A stretch of 64,000 nucleotides of DNA. Source: Poecilobothrus nobilitatus (Eukaryota; Arthropoda; Insecta; Diptera; Dolichopodidae). The notes below the pieces were generated by a model, which saw only the letters and a list, made by a program, of their open reading frames with translations, was not told the origin of the DNA and made no database searches. Below, piece by piece: positions 25,282 to 39,455 of this stretch (positions are counted from its first letter, which is position 1; each line of letters opens with the position of its first letter). The stretch is taken from positions 993,331 through 1,057,330 of the forward strand of contig CAMUPU010000001.1 in assembly GCA_947095535.1 (NCBI GenBank), read 5' to 3'. Both the position numbers and the translations under genes were made by a program.

Positions 25282-26778
25282 ATAAGTTGGTTGCATCGAC
25301 TTACTGTTACATTTACTTGTTTTGTTTGCATATTTACATATTTTAATTTACATATTACATCGATGTAATGTAAGTATATTAGAATTATATGATGTTATAA
25401 TACGATTCTGTAATACGATTGTATAATGTTATGTTATAATACGATTGCAATTAGCATTATAAGCAAATTCATTCCGTACACATTATTTTATTCTTTTACT
25501 TTAAAATGTCTGTAATTAGTTCTGTAATGTAGCAAACAAACTAATAAACTTCGTTTTTGTTTTGTTTTTTCTTTTTTCAATATTCGTCGTGAATTTTTTT
25601 TTGTGTTGTTTATGTTTTACTTGAGTTTAAATGTAAAGAAAAAAGTGAATTTGTATAAAAGTATGTATATATGTATGTGTGATATTTTTTTAATCTTTCG
25701 AATTTTTATTATTTACAGATTAAATATTATGCTTATTGCTCAATGCTTCATTACATATATACATATATGTTTCATATACATATATACATGTATACCTATT
25801 TAAATTGAAATTATGCGTTTCATTTGAAACTACAATTATTAAATAAAATAATGTAAAACTTTTTTAAATCATAGGCACCTACATAAAAATATTAAATTTT
25901 ATAACAGAATTTTTTTAAAACAAGAAAAATCGACCGATTTTAAATAACAGCATTTGTGTGCCAATTTCTTTCTATGCATATTTTAAACAAATTTTATAAT
26001 TCACACAAAAAAAAATAAATATTCACACATCAAATTGGAAAACCCGTTATATTGCAATTTAACTAATTCTGCAATTTAACTAAATTGCAATTTAACTAAT
26101 ACATTACAGAATTAATTACAGACATTTTTAAGACAAGAATCAAATTATGTATACGATTACGGAATGAGAATTCGCCAATTAATTTTTGAAATGAGAAATC
26201 GCCTAAAAAAAAAGAATATTATATTAACAAATGCTAAATTGTTAATATTGCTATCGTATTTTAACATTACAGAATTAGTTTACAGAAATTAGTTTAAAAT
26301 AAACGCTTATATGTATTGTTATACGGAAATATAGTATCTTATCTACGTACCTACATACTAAATTACGGAATCAAACAAATTTGATTAAAAAAGCTATAAC
26401 TTGAAAATCATTGGTCCGATTTATATAGTTAATTTCTTATTAGATTAAAAAAAAATTTAATATACATATATGTACCTACGCACATTATTTAAAAACTAAA
26501 AAAAAAAAACAGAAAATAAATTTTTCTGTACTTTTCTAAATTGTTTTGTTACGATGGAAGTTTTTTTAAAAATATTTATCGCAATATAGGATTTATATAT
26601 TACGTGCCACAAATCCTGTGAAATTAAAATGAAAGCTGAAGGCATTAAACGCATAACTATAAACTTAAATTTTGAAAATATTGCCTCCAGCTTTTATATT
26701 AATTTCACAGCCTTTATGGCACATATATAAATGCAATATTGAGATAAATTGCTTTAAAGAAACTTCCATCCTAAATTT

Positions 26779-27240
26779 TTATACCAGTATGAACTATGTT
26801 CAAGGGTATAATAAATTTGCCATTGCGTTTGTGACACCTTAAAGGGGTCGAGCTAAATATAGTGTCAAGGGTATGGATTGGCTCAGAATCGAATTCTGAG
26901 TCGACTAAGCCATGTACATCTGTCCGTCCGCAAGATAACTCAAAAAATAAAGGAGCTAGGAGGCTCACATTTTTTTACGGCTGACATTTTTTTACGTCGG
27001 CCGCCGGGTTCGAGTAGCTGCCATACAACTTCTTTCTTTAAATGGAAATAACTCAGTATCTAAAATTTTGCAAATTATGATCAAGTTTTATGGCAACAAC
27101 TTCTGTAAAATTTGATTATAATGTTACGACAGGTTGGGACAGCTAAATGAAAATAACTTATTGTCAACTAAAGCTGGGAACCTGAAATTTAGTCAATAGG
27201 TGTCGTGTTACATGCCAACAACTTTTGTAAAATTTGGTTG
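26779..27240 (+). repeat. E-family non-coding element, copy 2
   Basis: Near-identical to 22,129-22,600, as part of the large duplication. Confidence 0.65.
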
Positions 27241-27294
27241 GTCTAGAGCAGCCGGTTCAGGTTGGTCCAGTTGGCTGGAGCAGCCGTGCAAAAT

Positions 27295-28065
27295 CTATCG
27301 GCAAAATTGTCTCAATATCTCCAAGAGATTCTAAGCAGTATCACTTAAGATTGCTTTTGCTGTCCATTAAAGGTGGTGAGGCAATTTCATTTGAGTCCCT
27401 TAAAATGCATGAGAATAGATCTTTCGTAATATTTAAAGAAATCGCGCAAGTCTTACTAATGACACTTTGAAATTGGAAAATTGTTTACAAGAAGCTTCAC
27501 AATATATGCTTCCTAAGCTATTGCGTTTATTGCTTGTAACTACATTATATTTTTGAAACGCTTATGATTCCCTAAATCTTTTCAAGAAATATAAATCTTC
27601 TTTAATTGAAGATTACATACATCAAGGCCAAGATGAAAACGCGGCTTTAAATCATTGTTTTATTTTCCGATTTTTTAAGTTTGTTATCGCTTCAGATGGA
27701 TTATGCGGAAACAATTCCGACAACAAGTTCTTATTCCGAAAATTTTCCACCAAATAATCTTTGGGATAGTTTAAATAACGAGTAACTTGCAGCAGCGACA
27801 CAAAAACAACTTTCTTTCTTAAATCAAATTTCCCAAAATTGTTTTTGTTTTCAAAATTTCTCAAAATTTTTTTATTGTTCTTGGGGTAGATTTTCGTCAA
27901 GTGCTACCTGTAATTAGAAACGGTAATAGAGTTTCCATTACTAATTCTATAACTCAAAAAATCCGTCTTTAGAATCATTTAAAAGCTTTACATCTCAAGA
28001 CGAACATGAGGACTTCAACAGGTCATAAATTTTGCAAATGTATTCTCGGGGTAGAAAACTAAATT
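27295..28065 (+). pseudogene. Helitron helicase fragment, copy 2
   Basis: Duplicate of 22,645-23,415 with the same breaks, so the Helitron was already dead before the duplication. Conserved block GVDFRQVLPVI near 27,877-27,915. Confidence 0.8.
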
Positions 28066-28117
28066 AATGGCTCTCCACATGTTTTTAAAATAACCAAGAA
28101 TAGTATTCTAATTCTTT

Positions 28118-28535
28118 CGGCCATTTCGGCCATAAAAAGTTGGTTATCATCGATCTATACCTCTTTCAATTGACAGTAACGGTGTTACCAGCTACATTTC
28201 GAAAGAAGTACGGACCGATGATTCCACCAGACCAAAAACCACACCAAACTGTCAATTTAGGTGAATGTAATGGATGTTCATGAATAATTTGTGGATTTTC
28301 TTCGCACCAGAATCGACAGTTTTGTTTATTTACCGCACCACTCAGATGAAAGTGAGCCTCATTGGAGAAGATGATTTCCTTAAAAAATTCAATAATTTGT
28401 AAACGTTGAAATTGAATAATTTGTAAATTTTTTTCTTGCGTATACCTCTCCATGATGAAATTGTAAACATTACTGAATACAATGAAAAAAAAGACATATC
28501 ATGACATACTACAAATGGCCGAAATATCACTTAGA
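28118..28535 (-). mobile_element. Tc1/mariner-superfamily transposase fragment
   Basis: The minus-strand frame 28,453-28,166 reads IFSNEAHFHLSGAVNKQNCR and TVWCGFWSGGIIGPYFF, the catalytic-core part of a Tc1/mariner-type transposase around the second Asp. The ends carry TTCGGCCAT (28,118) and ATGGCCGAA (28,514) as short inverted repeats. Only ~95 residues of an expected ~340 remain. Confidence 0.8.
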
Positions 28536-30001
28536 AATCATATCACTCAAATTGGAAAACCCGTTATATTGCAATTTATCAAGCAACTAATTCTGCGGAT
28601 TTAAAAATTCAGTTTTCATCAGGACTTAAACAGAAACAAACCTCGGAAGGAACAGTGACTGAAAATTTAGTTTATAAAGAAGTTCTTTTGTCAGACTTTT
28701 ATATATTTTTCAAAACATAGGAAAATAGTTCATATTTGGCAAGATAATTTTTTACTAATCTATGAATACATTTATAGAAGAATCACGTTCATGATAGAAA
28801 AATTTCAATGTGGTGTTATCCATCAATCAGGCTTCTAAAATAACTTAGAGGGGTTTTTAAAAAAAACTCTTATTTTGTCTTACCACTAGGTGGGGGGGAA
28901 AAGAGCTATAAAATTCAAAATTAATGTATTTAGAAAAAAAATTTATAAATTCAACGACTCTACAATGACTCTTTGACTAATTGAACAAGGGGTTTCCTAG
29001 TACAATATAATAAATATAAAATATATAAAATAAAATATATTTAATGCTATTTATTATTTAAAACAAATAAGAAAATTTCTTATTAGAAATCAAAAATAAT
29101 TTTTTTATTAAAAATGTAACACTATTCTCTTTAATCTACAATTAATTATAGTCTTTATATTCTATAGTTTAGAAATTAATCTATAGTCTATAATTTAAAC
29201 AGTACTGTTTCGTTTTAAATAGCACTTTTGAACTTGAAAAAACATGTTATTTATAAATAAATTGTTAATGTATTTATATATGTATATAGCTTTATTTGGC
29301 AATAACAAAAAAAATAAATAAAAATCGCAAAGGTTGAACAATAACAATCAGTTTCACAGACATATTTACGACAAAATTGTTAACAACAACGAATAAATAA
29401 CAACATAGTTTTGTACATATTTACCACAAATTAAATCCATATCAATTTAAAAAAACAGCAGACAATAAATGAAAAAATTATAATTTAATGGTATTTCTAG
29501 ACCCGTTCAGTACCCATTAGCACTGAAGAGATGAAAACCTGAAAATACACTAAATTATATCGAATATTAATTCATTTTTTATAAGTATATATTGCAACTA
29601 ACAACGGCGAGGTAAATATCTAAAGGAAATATCTTTCATAAAATTGTATCAAACATTGTGAACCTAATGATTAAAATTCTAGGTTAGAAAGGAAACTTCA
29701 TTTTTCTTAATCTATCTTTTTTATTTTTTTTTTATTTTCAGTTTTCTTAAATAAATACATTTCGTCTTACAGTTACATAACAACAAACATGAAACACTCA
29801 ACTTATTCTGTTAAAAATATAACATTGTATAAACACAAAAATTAAAAAATTATGATACCCAAAGGAGCAATGAAAATTATAATAATTTTTGTCACCACAT
29901 TTATAAAACTATACGTTATAGGCGCGTTGATTGTTGAAATAAAACAACAAAGACACATAATAGATTATAAGAAAAATTAAAAAAAGTCTCCTACAAATAG
30001 G
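28536..30001. other. no supportable gene
   Basis: 28,551-28,690 is the third copy of the 105-bp segment also at 21,250. The rest is AT-rich without recognisable features. Confidence 0.5.
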
Positions 30002-31312
30002 TTTTTAGCACATTTCCAAAAAAATTTTGAAAAAATGTGCTTATTAGTTTCACTCTTTCCGTCCGTCCGTCCGTCCGTCTGTTTACAAAACTTCTACACC
30101 GTTAAAGATAGAGAAAAACATTTTTAACCATGGATAGATCTCATAAAAAAAATAATTTTGTCGAACAACTTTTTCATGTAGACCCCTCCATTACGGAGCT
30201 ACAGCCCCACAAACTTTGAAAAATCCCTACTTTTAAATGCATATATCTTATGTTCTGCTTAAGATTTTTTCAATCTGAAAACGTCATTCGACAGGTATTT
30301 TTTTAACTTTATAAATTAATATCAAAATTATACAATTTTTTTTAAATTTAGTATTTAAATTTACCGTTATGTGAAAACCAAATTTTGCATGATTTTTCTA
30401 CTTTTATAACTCCGGCACGTTTTCAGATAGAGGCTTGAAATTTTGAGGCAAAAAAGAACTTTTAGAATTAGTATAAGTTTGCTCAGAAAATTTTTTTGGA
30501 CCACCCCCTGTTTATGAGCAATTAGGGCTTAAAAATTGAAAATTTGCTATTTTTAAACACCTGTAACTTACGAACCTGTACACATTTCACTTCTGTAAGA
30601 TATAAAAATTAAAGCTACAGTAATATATTTTAATGTGTGTTAAAGGTTTATTTTAGTTGTAAAGGGTTCCAAAGTTGCGGCTCTTCAAAATTGCGAAAAA
30701 GCCTAATTTTAAGATGCATATATCTCAGACTCTGCGTAATAGTTTTGCAATCTAAAACCGCTAGAAGATCGAAAATTTTATTGTCTATATAAAACAATAT
30801 CAAAACTATTTAATATCTTGTAATTTACGATTTAAATTTACCGTTATGTGAAAACCACATTTTGCATGAAATTTCTTTTTTCATAACTCCAGCACGCCTA
30901 CAGATAGGAACCTGAAATTTTGAGACAAGAAAGAACTTTTAGAATTAGTATAAGTTTCCTCAGAAAATTTTTGGGTAACTCCCCCTCTTTTAGAGTTATT
31001 ACGCCACAAAAATTGAAAATTTGCTATTTTTAGGCACCTGTAACTTAGGCACCTGTACAAATTTTTCTTCGGCAAGACATGAAAATTAAAGGTTCAATAA
31101 TATACTTTTATGTGTGTTAACAACTTTTCTTAGTTATATAGGATTCCGGACTTACGGCCCCTCAAAATTTCAAAAATGTCCTATTTTCACGTTTTTTCTT
31201 ATTACATGAAATTTTCAAATTTTTGTGCAAGTCACACTTTTAAACAGTTTGTATTGAGTTTTGGAAATGTGCGCTTTTAAAAATCGGTGGTTTACATTCT
31301 ACCTTGTTTTTT
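30002..31312 (+). repeat. F-family non-coding element, copy 1
   Basis: Head is a hairpin AGCACATTT...AAATGTGCT (30,007-30,041), directly followed by GTCCGTCC x4 (30,060-30,080). The body has two diverged halves with shared landmarks (TTTACCGTTATGTGAAAACC twice, CACCTGTAACTTA twice). It ends near TTTGGAAATGTGCGCTTTTA, an imperfect complement of the head. Copy 2 lies at 39,883-41,123; a decayed relative at 35,105-35,540. Confidence 0.75.
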
Positions 31313-31616
31313 CTCCTTTTACGTTTACGTTACATTTTACACTAAATGAAAATATTAAAAAAATATTTTACTATTATGAAGAGGATATAAAATACATTAA
31401 AAATCAACAACACAATTATTATTTTGTATACATAACCAAATATTCATGTACCGAAAATAAATATGTAAATATAAAAATAATTCATGGATACGAGTATTTT
31501 TAAATATTTAATTGTTCATATGAGTTGTTTTAATTAAATCTAGTTATTTTAGACCTTATAAATCTCCAAAAGGTATCGAATTCTCACTCTTAAAATCTTA
31601 CATTTAAAAGTTTTTT

Positions 31617-33010
31617 TATACCCGTACGATAGGATCGGGTATAATAAAATTACTCCTCCGTTTGTAACACCTCGAAATAAGCGAGCTAGATATACCTTCA
31701 AAGGTATGGATCGGATCAGAAAAAAATTCTAAGACTTTTGAGCCATGTCCGTCCGTCCATCCGTTCGTCAGCACGCTAACTCAAAAACTAAGAAAGCTAG
31801 AATCTTGAAATTTACATACAATATTCTGGGAGTAATTTGTAGGTTCCCTATTTTTTTTGGTTGAGTTTGGGCCAAACCTTAGTGTAGCTCTCGAACACCT
31901 AACTTTTAGATCCCCACAATTTTTTTGAAATAGAGCTATGAAATTTTAACTACTGATAGATCTCACACAAATATTAATTTTATTTTTAATAACTTTTTTT
32001 TGTAGCCCCACCCGTTACGGAGCTACAGCTCCCCAAAAGTTCAAAAAATCTCTCTAATTCATCTAATTCAAAAATCGCTCTATATTTAAATTGTTATAGC
32101 ACAAGTTGTATAAGGTATATCTTCATTTTGAAAACGCCAAACGATTACCACTTTTATTAGCTTTAAAAGTGTGTATACAATAAATATATAGTTGTGGCAT
32201 ACGGTGTCTTAATTTACCGTTATGCAAAACTAAAATTTTGCAAAATCCTTTAACCCTTCTATCTTCTAAACTGTTTAAGCTGGAAACTTGAAATTTTGAC
32301 AGAAGTTAGATCTTTGAAAATAAGTCATTTCAGAAATTTTTTTTGTATCACCCCCCGTTTAGGAGTTGTAAGGGGTCAAAAACTGAAAATTTCCTATTTT
32401 TAAACACCTGTAACTTGAACACCTGTTAAAATTTTTTTGAAGTAATACACAAAAATTAAAGCTTCAATATTATACTCTTATTTCTGTTAACAACTTTTTT
32501 TAATATTATAGGGTTACTCTATAATTGACGAAAGTGTTACTTGATTTTTTCAAATTTTCTAACAAATTTCTTTAACGAATTTTTTGCATTTTTTTTTACT
32601 CGATAATTTGAAATTGTTGAGGATATAATGCATAGTACAAAAAAATGTAAATAAATAAACAACATAACGGTTGCTTGAAGAATTTTTATTTATATGATAT
32701 TGATATATATACAGATTTATATAATATCATGTTTATTTACATTATCGTATATGTCACTAGTGAATGAATGATAAGAGTATATATGTATATTATATAGCGC
32801 CGTATTTACATACATATATGTATTTTATTGTATTTATAAGAAATTATTCTGTCAATGGAATATTTAAATATAATATAATATAATATTTAAAATTATATTT
32901 ACTATTTTGTACTAAGTAAATTTAATATACATTTACCGCTTAGTATTAAATGGTACTATAGAATATTTGAAAAAGTTTTGGATTAATAATCGTTATGTGG
33001 ATTATCAATC
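31617..33010 (+). repeat. A-family non-coding element, copy 2
   Basis: Inverted relative to copy 1. Hairpin head at 31,617-31,643 (TATACCCG/CGGGTATA), GTCCGTCC box at ~31,747. Copies 1 and 2 are very similar across ~1.35 kb; copy 2 lacks the ~170 bp far end of copy 1. Confidence 0.8.
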
Positions 33011-33039
33011 TAATCAAGACTGTGTCAATTCTGGGATAC

Positions 33040-33556
33040 CAACAACATTCATAAAATTTAGTTGGCCGGTTGCTCTAGTCCCAGGTTCAGGGAGCTGCTT
33101 TGCTCTGTTGGTTGCTGGTTTCCCAGGTTGAGGAAGCTGCCATATAACTCCTTTTTTCATATAAACAGAATTTATATTCCCATAACTTCATACTTAATAA
33201 AGCTAGACATCTGAAATTTTCTAATGTTTTAAACTAACCAAATTTTATAACTGTTGTTGGCTTGTAACTCGACACATTTTTACACCTTTACAGTGCTACA
33301 ATAGGCACTGAGTTATTTCCATATAAAGAAAGAAGTTGCATGACGAGCTACTCGAACCCGTCGAAAATGCTGGATTTAAATAGCGAAATTAAAAATTTTG
33401 CAAAAGTGACGTATCGTGCGGACAGACAGACGGACGGACGTGCATGGCTTAATCGAATCAGCATTGAGCCTATATCTAGCACGACTTTTATAAGATGTCA
33501 CAACAGTAATGGCAAATTTAGTATACCCTTTAACATATGTTCATACGGGTATAGTG
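33040..33556 (-). repeat. E-family non-coding element, inverted copy 3
   Basis: Hairpin at 33,522-33,553 (TATACCC/GGGTATA), GGACGGAC box at ~33,430-33,440. Body related to 22,160-22,600 (TACAACTTCTTTCTTTA... in reverse). No coding content. Confidence 0.6.
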
Positions 33557-36282
33557 ATAGCCAAATAAAACAATAATAATATATTGTTTGAAAACGTGTT
33601 TTATTTTTTCCTTCCTACTCCTATAAGGAGCATAGGGGCATCCACTAAGTCATTTAAATTAATAATACTTCAATTTGAAAACTTTAATATTAAGATATTT
33701 GTTTACTTTTGATTAATTATTAAGTGTTTCATGAAAAAAATATTTTTATTTGTAAAACTAAAATTTTTAAATATCGAAACAAAATAATTAAAAACACATT
33801 TTATTTTTTATCCGCAAAGTTTTCGCCACAACTTAAACTATTATAATGGTTACAAGATTGTACAAAAAATTCAATGAAGAAGAAATTTTGTTGTTATTGA
33901 AACCTTTCTTTCATATGAGCATTTTAATAAAGACAATTATATAATAAATGTCTTCAATTGAAAAATAAGGAGCTACAACTATCACACAGTATCTCTATTA
34001 GAAGGAAATTGTTATGTACTTCCTGCAGATTTTCAACTAATAGGAGACTAATATAAATTATTGTAAGTATCTCGGGAATAGTTAAGGCATATTATTTACC
34101 ATATGCTATGTTGTTAAGGAAAGATAATTCAAGTGTATAAAATACAATTCTTACTAGAAATTCTTTATATTCAATAAATTAATAACAGAAGCAGATTAAA
34201 AACCAAGTTTTCAATATTATAAAAGAAGTACGTATGTATGCATAAAAACATATATGTATAGATATATATAAATATAGTACCTACATGTAAATAAAAAAAG
34301 TTTAGAAACTTATTTATGAATGATAAGAGAATGATAATGAATAAGAATGATAAGTTAACAATACTTATTATTAACTTATTAATTTTTTTATATAAATGTA
34401 TAAAGTATCTATGATTTTGTACAATATAATCATAAATTAGTTACTAAAAAAGAATATAAAAGAAAGGTTTATAAAATAGTTCTTTTATTAAAAAATAAAA
34501 ACAAACTGAAACAAATTAAGTATTACGGTATTACATAAAATAATTAAAAAAAAATTATGTGATGTTATATGTTACATATAATACAATTTGGTATTTTTTA
34601 CTATTAAGCCATTCATTTAAAACTGAAAATAATAATATATTATATACATATTTTCTTCGCTTACTAGTTTTTATACAGTATGGTTTCAGAATCAATAAAT
34701 ATCATTTTTAATTATTAGATAAAGTCATACCAATTTTAATTTACTACAAAATTACCATTGGGTTGGTATCTTTTAAATATGTATAAACCTTTTTTTTTTA
34801 CGTCAAATCTAAAAAAAAGCATGAAAATAATTAGGTTAAAAAAATTTTTGCAATTCAACTTTACTGTAAAGTACCATAAAGTAAAGCGAGCGTTTGAATA
34901 TTTTTTGCCTGTTTTTTTCTTATATCAATATAAATTTCTCATTTCACTATTAAACAATTGATTTTATATAAAAATGTCAAACTTGCATCTTTTTATTAAT
35001 TCTATACATATATAGATTAACATGCAGTTAATAATAACATTCATATTATTAAACTATATATTTCCACTACCATTCCATAGATTATACCTACTATATAACT
35101 CTTTTTAGCATATTAGTTTCACTCTATTCCTCTACTGGGTGTTTACAAAACTTCTACACCGTTTGAAATAAAGCAGTGAAATTTTAACTACGAATAGGCA
35201 TCACCAAAAAAACTAATTTTGCGGTACAACTTTTTTCTGTAGTCGCACCTGTTACAAAGGAAGCTACAGTCCTACAAAGTTTGAAAAAGCCCTATCTTTA
35301 AATTGTTATAAGCTGGTTTTATAAAATTAAAAAATTTAAATAAAATAAATACGTGGCTTTGTTATGCAGTACTTTATTATACCGTTATGTGAAACTCTTT
35401 TGCAAAAATTTGGACCCCTTCTATCTTTCAAACCATTTAGCTTAAAAGCTTAGAAATTTTTAGAGTAGTTAGATCTTTGATAATTAGCACAACTGAAATT
35501 GTGCGTACACATACGGGTACCCAAAATCATATTCAATTTACTTGAATTTGAGTATGTTTCCATTTCAATTAGTTTAATTTTTGTCTATTTCGTTCATGAT
35601 AAATTCTTATTACTATCCACTTTTTGCAATTTGAGTAAATTTTTGTACAGGATAGGCTAGCAAAAAAATTTTGTAATCACAGGGTTATTGCAACTGCTTA
35701 TTGTAATTTGTAATAGATATACTTTGATTTTAACAGTCTAAGAGAGTGCATTTAACATTCTAGAATTAAAATCTAATGAGTATGGTTAATGGGTAAGTTT
35801 ACACTTTTCATGCTGAATCCGCTTCACGAAGACCACTGACGTTTACATATTTTGTCTTCAAAAAGTAGATTCTTCTTTATTATTTTTTATGTGTTCGTAT
35901 TTAAAAAAATTTTGAAAAAAGAGGTATATAAATTAAAGCCAAATAATGAATGTATTATGTAGTTACATAAAATTTTTGTAACCCTCATAAAAAAAATTGT
36001 ATTTCATTTTGTTTTTGTATTAGTAGATTCTTTTTTTCAACTCGAAAAATTTCTGGGAAGTAACAAATAATCTGATAAGTAACAAAAAATGAAATTTTAA
36101 AACTACAAAACCACAAAATTAGTTTATGCGAAAGAAGGGTAATGGAAAGAGTAGAGTAGTATACTATGTAGTAGTATATCAATATACGATACTTTTTTCA
36201 TTCAAAAAATATTTCTATTAAGAATCTTCTAAGAGATTATACTATAATTATATAACAATGCATTGTCGTTTTATTGCAGAAA
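33557..36282. other. AT-rich, no gene; decayed F-family copy at 35,105-35,540
   Basis: 35,105-35,540 retains F/A-family landmarks (AGTTTCACTC, TACAAAACTTCTACACCG, GTTACAAAGGAAGCTACAG, TACCGTTATGTGAAAC) without the GTCC box. The rest shows nothing beyond AT-rich DNA. Confidence 0.5.
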
Positions 36283-36525
36283 TTCTCTTTGCTCATAAAA
36301 ACAAATGTCAGTTGTCAACCAATAAAAATATATTGTATTTATGATTGTTCTCCTTTTTTGTTTTAACAAAACAAAATAATTACAATTTTTTTTTCTTTGC
36401 TCATAAAAACAATTAATGTCAATTGTCAACCAATACTCAATATTATGAAATTTGTGATTGTTCTCTTTTTTTTCTTTAAAAAAAACAAAATAATAATAAT
36501 TTTCTCTTTGCTCATAATAACAAAA
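36283..36525. repeat. ~110-bp tandem repeat, 2.3 units
   Basis: Units start with CTTTGCTCATAAAAACAA...TCAATTGTCAACCAATA at 36,289, 36,397 and (partial) 36,504. Confidence 0.75.
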
Positions 36526-37143
36526 TGAAATAAATTTAAATTAGAATAAGGGATGGACGGTTTACTTTTTATATTTTAGTATTTTTTTTTGTTAGTTTTT
36601 TACTGTTTAGTAATTAAAATTGTGCTGCTATTTTCTAAATAATATAATATCGTATGTAAATGTATATAATGCACATTATATAGTAGTTGGTATTGGTTGG
36701 TACATATGTATGTAGTAGAATTAAAATCTGAAAGAGGAAAGAGTATCGTTTAAGAATCAACATATATTTCTTTTAATATTTTTTTACATCTTTTCTTGTT
36801 AGTATTAGTAATCAAATAAGTACTATATATATGTATAGTATTATTATTAATATTAGAAATATTTGTGATTTTGCTCTTAAATTTGAAAAAAGCGCACGCG
36901 AATACCAGCACCAGCAGGAGATTGTCTTTTATTGTACATATTAGATATTTGTTTAAAGAAAATAGAAGCAAAACCCTATTCAGGTGTTTGTTCGGTTGTT
37001 ATCTTCTAATATATTTTGAATAATGTTTTAAAAATATAAATTTTAAAAATTGTTAAAAATAATTAATATAAATAATTGTTCAGAAAAATTATGTGTAATA
37101 AACGCATTCAATTTAAAGTGTTGTATTGGATGTGTTCTACTAT
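36526..37143. other. no supportable gene
   Basis: AT-rich; no coding or element signature seen. Confidence 0.5.
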
Positions 37144-38490
37144 AAAACGAGGACGATTACAGTTGCCTTTGTCAACTCTTAGATACCCGTACAAACCGTT
37201 AGTATGTTCATAGCCTGTCACTCTGCTTATAAAATAATTTTTTTAATTTTTTAGTATTTTAAAATAATTTGGAAGGATTTTATAATTTCTAGAACTATGC
37301 TTTGTACATATATTAAAACTATATGTTTACACATTCTTCAAAAGCAGATTCTAACCTTCCACATAACGATTTTAAATTCAAAACTTTTGCAAATATGATA
37401 TGGTACCATTTAATAATAAGAGGGAAATGTATAATAATTTATACTACACATATGCATTATATATCATTCATTCATCAGTGACATATACGATATGTAAATA
37501 AATATGAGTTATATAAGTATGTATACTAATATCATATAAATATAAATTCTTCAAGCAACCGTTATGTTTTTTATTTATTTAATTTTTTTTGTACTACGTA
37601 TCATTCTCAACAAATTATGGAGTAAAAAAAAAATACAAAAAAATGTTTAAAAAAATTTGTTAGAAAAATTTAGAAAAATGAAGTCACACTTTCGTCAATT
37701 TAAGGTTAACCCTATATTATTAAGAAAAATTGTTAATAGAAATAAAAACATAATATTGGAGCTTTATTTTTGCATATTACTTTCAAAAACTTTGGACAGG
37801 TGTTCAAGTTACAGATGTTTAAAAATAAGGAATTTTTAGTTTTTGACCCCATACAGCTGCGAAAGGGGAGGTGATACAAAAATATTTTTTGAAATGACTC
37901 ATACTTATTTTTAGAGACCTAACTTCTCTCAAAATTTCTTAAACCATTTGGAAGATACAAGGAGTCAAGAATTTTGCAAAATTTGAGTTTCGCATAACGG
38001 TAAATTAAGACACCGTATAACACAAGTATATATTTATTGTATATATATTTTTAAAGCTAATAAGAGCAGTAGTCGTTTGACTTTTTTGCTTTTTCAAATT
38101 GAAGATATACCTTATACAACTTGTGTTATAAGAATTTAAATATAGAGCTTTTTCAAACTTTGCGGGGCTGCAGCTCCGTAACGGGTGGGGCTACAGAAAA
38201 AAGTTGTTATTAATAAAATTAATATTTTTATGATATCTATCAGCAGTTGTAATTTCATTTCTCTTTTTAAAAAAAAATGTGGGGATCTAAAAGTAAGGTG
38301 TTCGAGAGCTACCAGAAGTTTTAGTCGGATCTCAACCAAAAAAATAGGGAAAATACAAATTGTTGTAAGAATATTTTATGTTAATTTCAAGACTCTAGCT
38401 TTCTTAGTTTTGGAGTTATCTTACTGACGGACGGATGGACGGACTTAGAATTTGATTCTGATCCGATCCATACCTTTGAAGGTATTTCCT
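37144..38490 (-). repeat. A-family non-coding element, copy 3, truncated
   Basis: Same orientation and order as 1092-2653, including ATACCCGTACA at 37,183 and a GGACGGA box near 38,430. The hairpin head is lost: homology stops at CCTTTGAAGGTA (38,477-38,488). Confidence 0.75.
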
Positions 38491-39455
38491 CGTCATTTTA
38501 TGACGGGCCAACAGCTGGTACATTAGAAAATTGTTTAGTTTATATTTTTTTCCTTTTTTGTATCAACAAGCAAACAAACGCCAATCATTTTTAAATTTTT
38601 GTTTGTTACATACACATACATATGTATGTAGATATTTAAGTGCAATACGATTAATAGAGTTTTGTTTATATTATATAGATGTGTGTATATTAAAATTAGA
38701 TAAATAGATTTGTATCTGTATAGATTTATATCTGTATTTGTATCTGTCTAGGAAAGTAAACGGCATTTTTTTACCTAATTTTAAAAGAGTACCTAATTTT
38801 ATTTTACTTAATAGTTCAGTTCTTTTTGCGTAAGTTTTATAAAACAAATATCTTTAATAATAAAATATAGAATGAATAGAAAATCTTCCGCGCAATTGCA
38901 CAAATTCTGTAGATGCAAAAATATTTACGTTATCATACCGACTTCCTAAATAAACTACCCAAAAATTTGATATTTACAACACCACCTGTAAAAAAACGTT
39001 AATTGTCAAAGAAGAAATCATTTGGAAAATTATTATTTGAAACAGTCACATAACATATTTAGCCATTATGGTACAAATTAGAACCAGTCGCTTTCTTATG
39101 AAGTTTATAAATCTCGCCGTTTTTTCATGTCGGTAATTTTTGACAGTTTTTAATCAATGAGAAAAATGGGTCCAATCTCTTTTAAGTGGAAACATATTCA
39201 GAGCGAAAGTTCGCGTCGATAGCTATACTAAAAATTATGTAAACATGTATAAAGTCCCCACAATAAAACCAAACAAATTTCCCAGCCCAGCTGAAATATT
39301 TATATTTTACAATCTTCACTTGATAAGAGACAATAATATATTAAAGTTGAAAAGCATTGACTGTAACACTTAGCAATAAAAACTATAGTTTTCAGATATG
39401 TTTCTGTAAAAGTTAGGAATGAAGGCAATAAAGACAGGTATATAATAAGGGTCTA
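38491..39455. other. no supportable gene
   Basis: AT-rich sequence with a TACATATGTATGTA microsatellite at ~38,610-38,630; nothing coding recognised. Confidence 0.5.

Larger units (their letters stand above)
23555..28118 (+). repeat. 4.6 kb direct duplication, copy 2
   Basis: Second copy of 18,856-23,467, offset 4698 bp at its start. It ends exactly where the Tc1/mariner fragment begins (CTTTCGGCCATTTCGGCC), so a transposon boundary marks one breakpoint. Confidence 0.92.
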
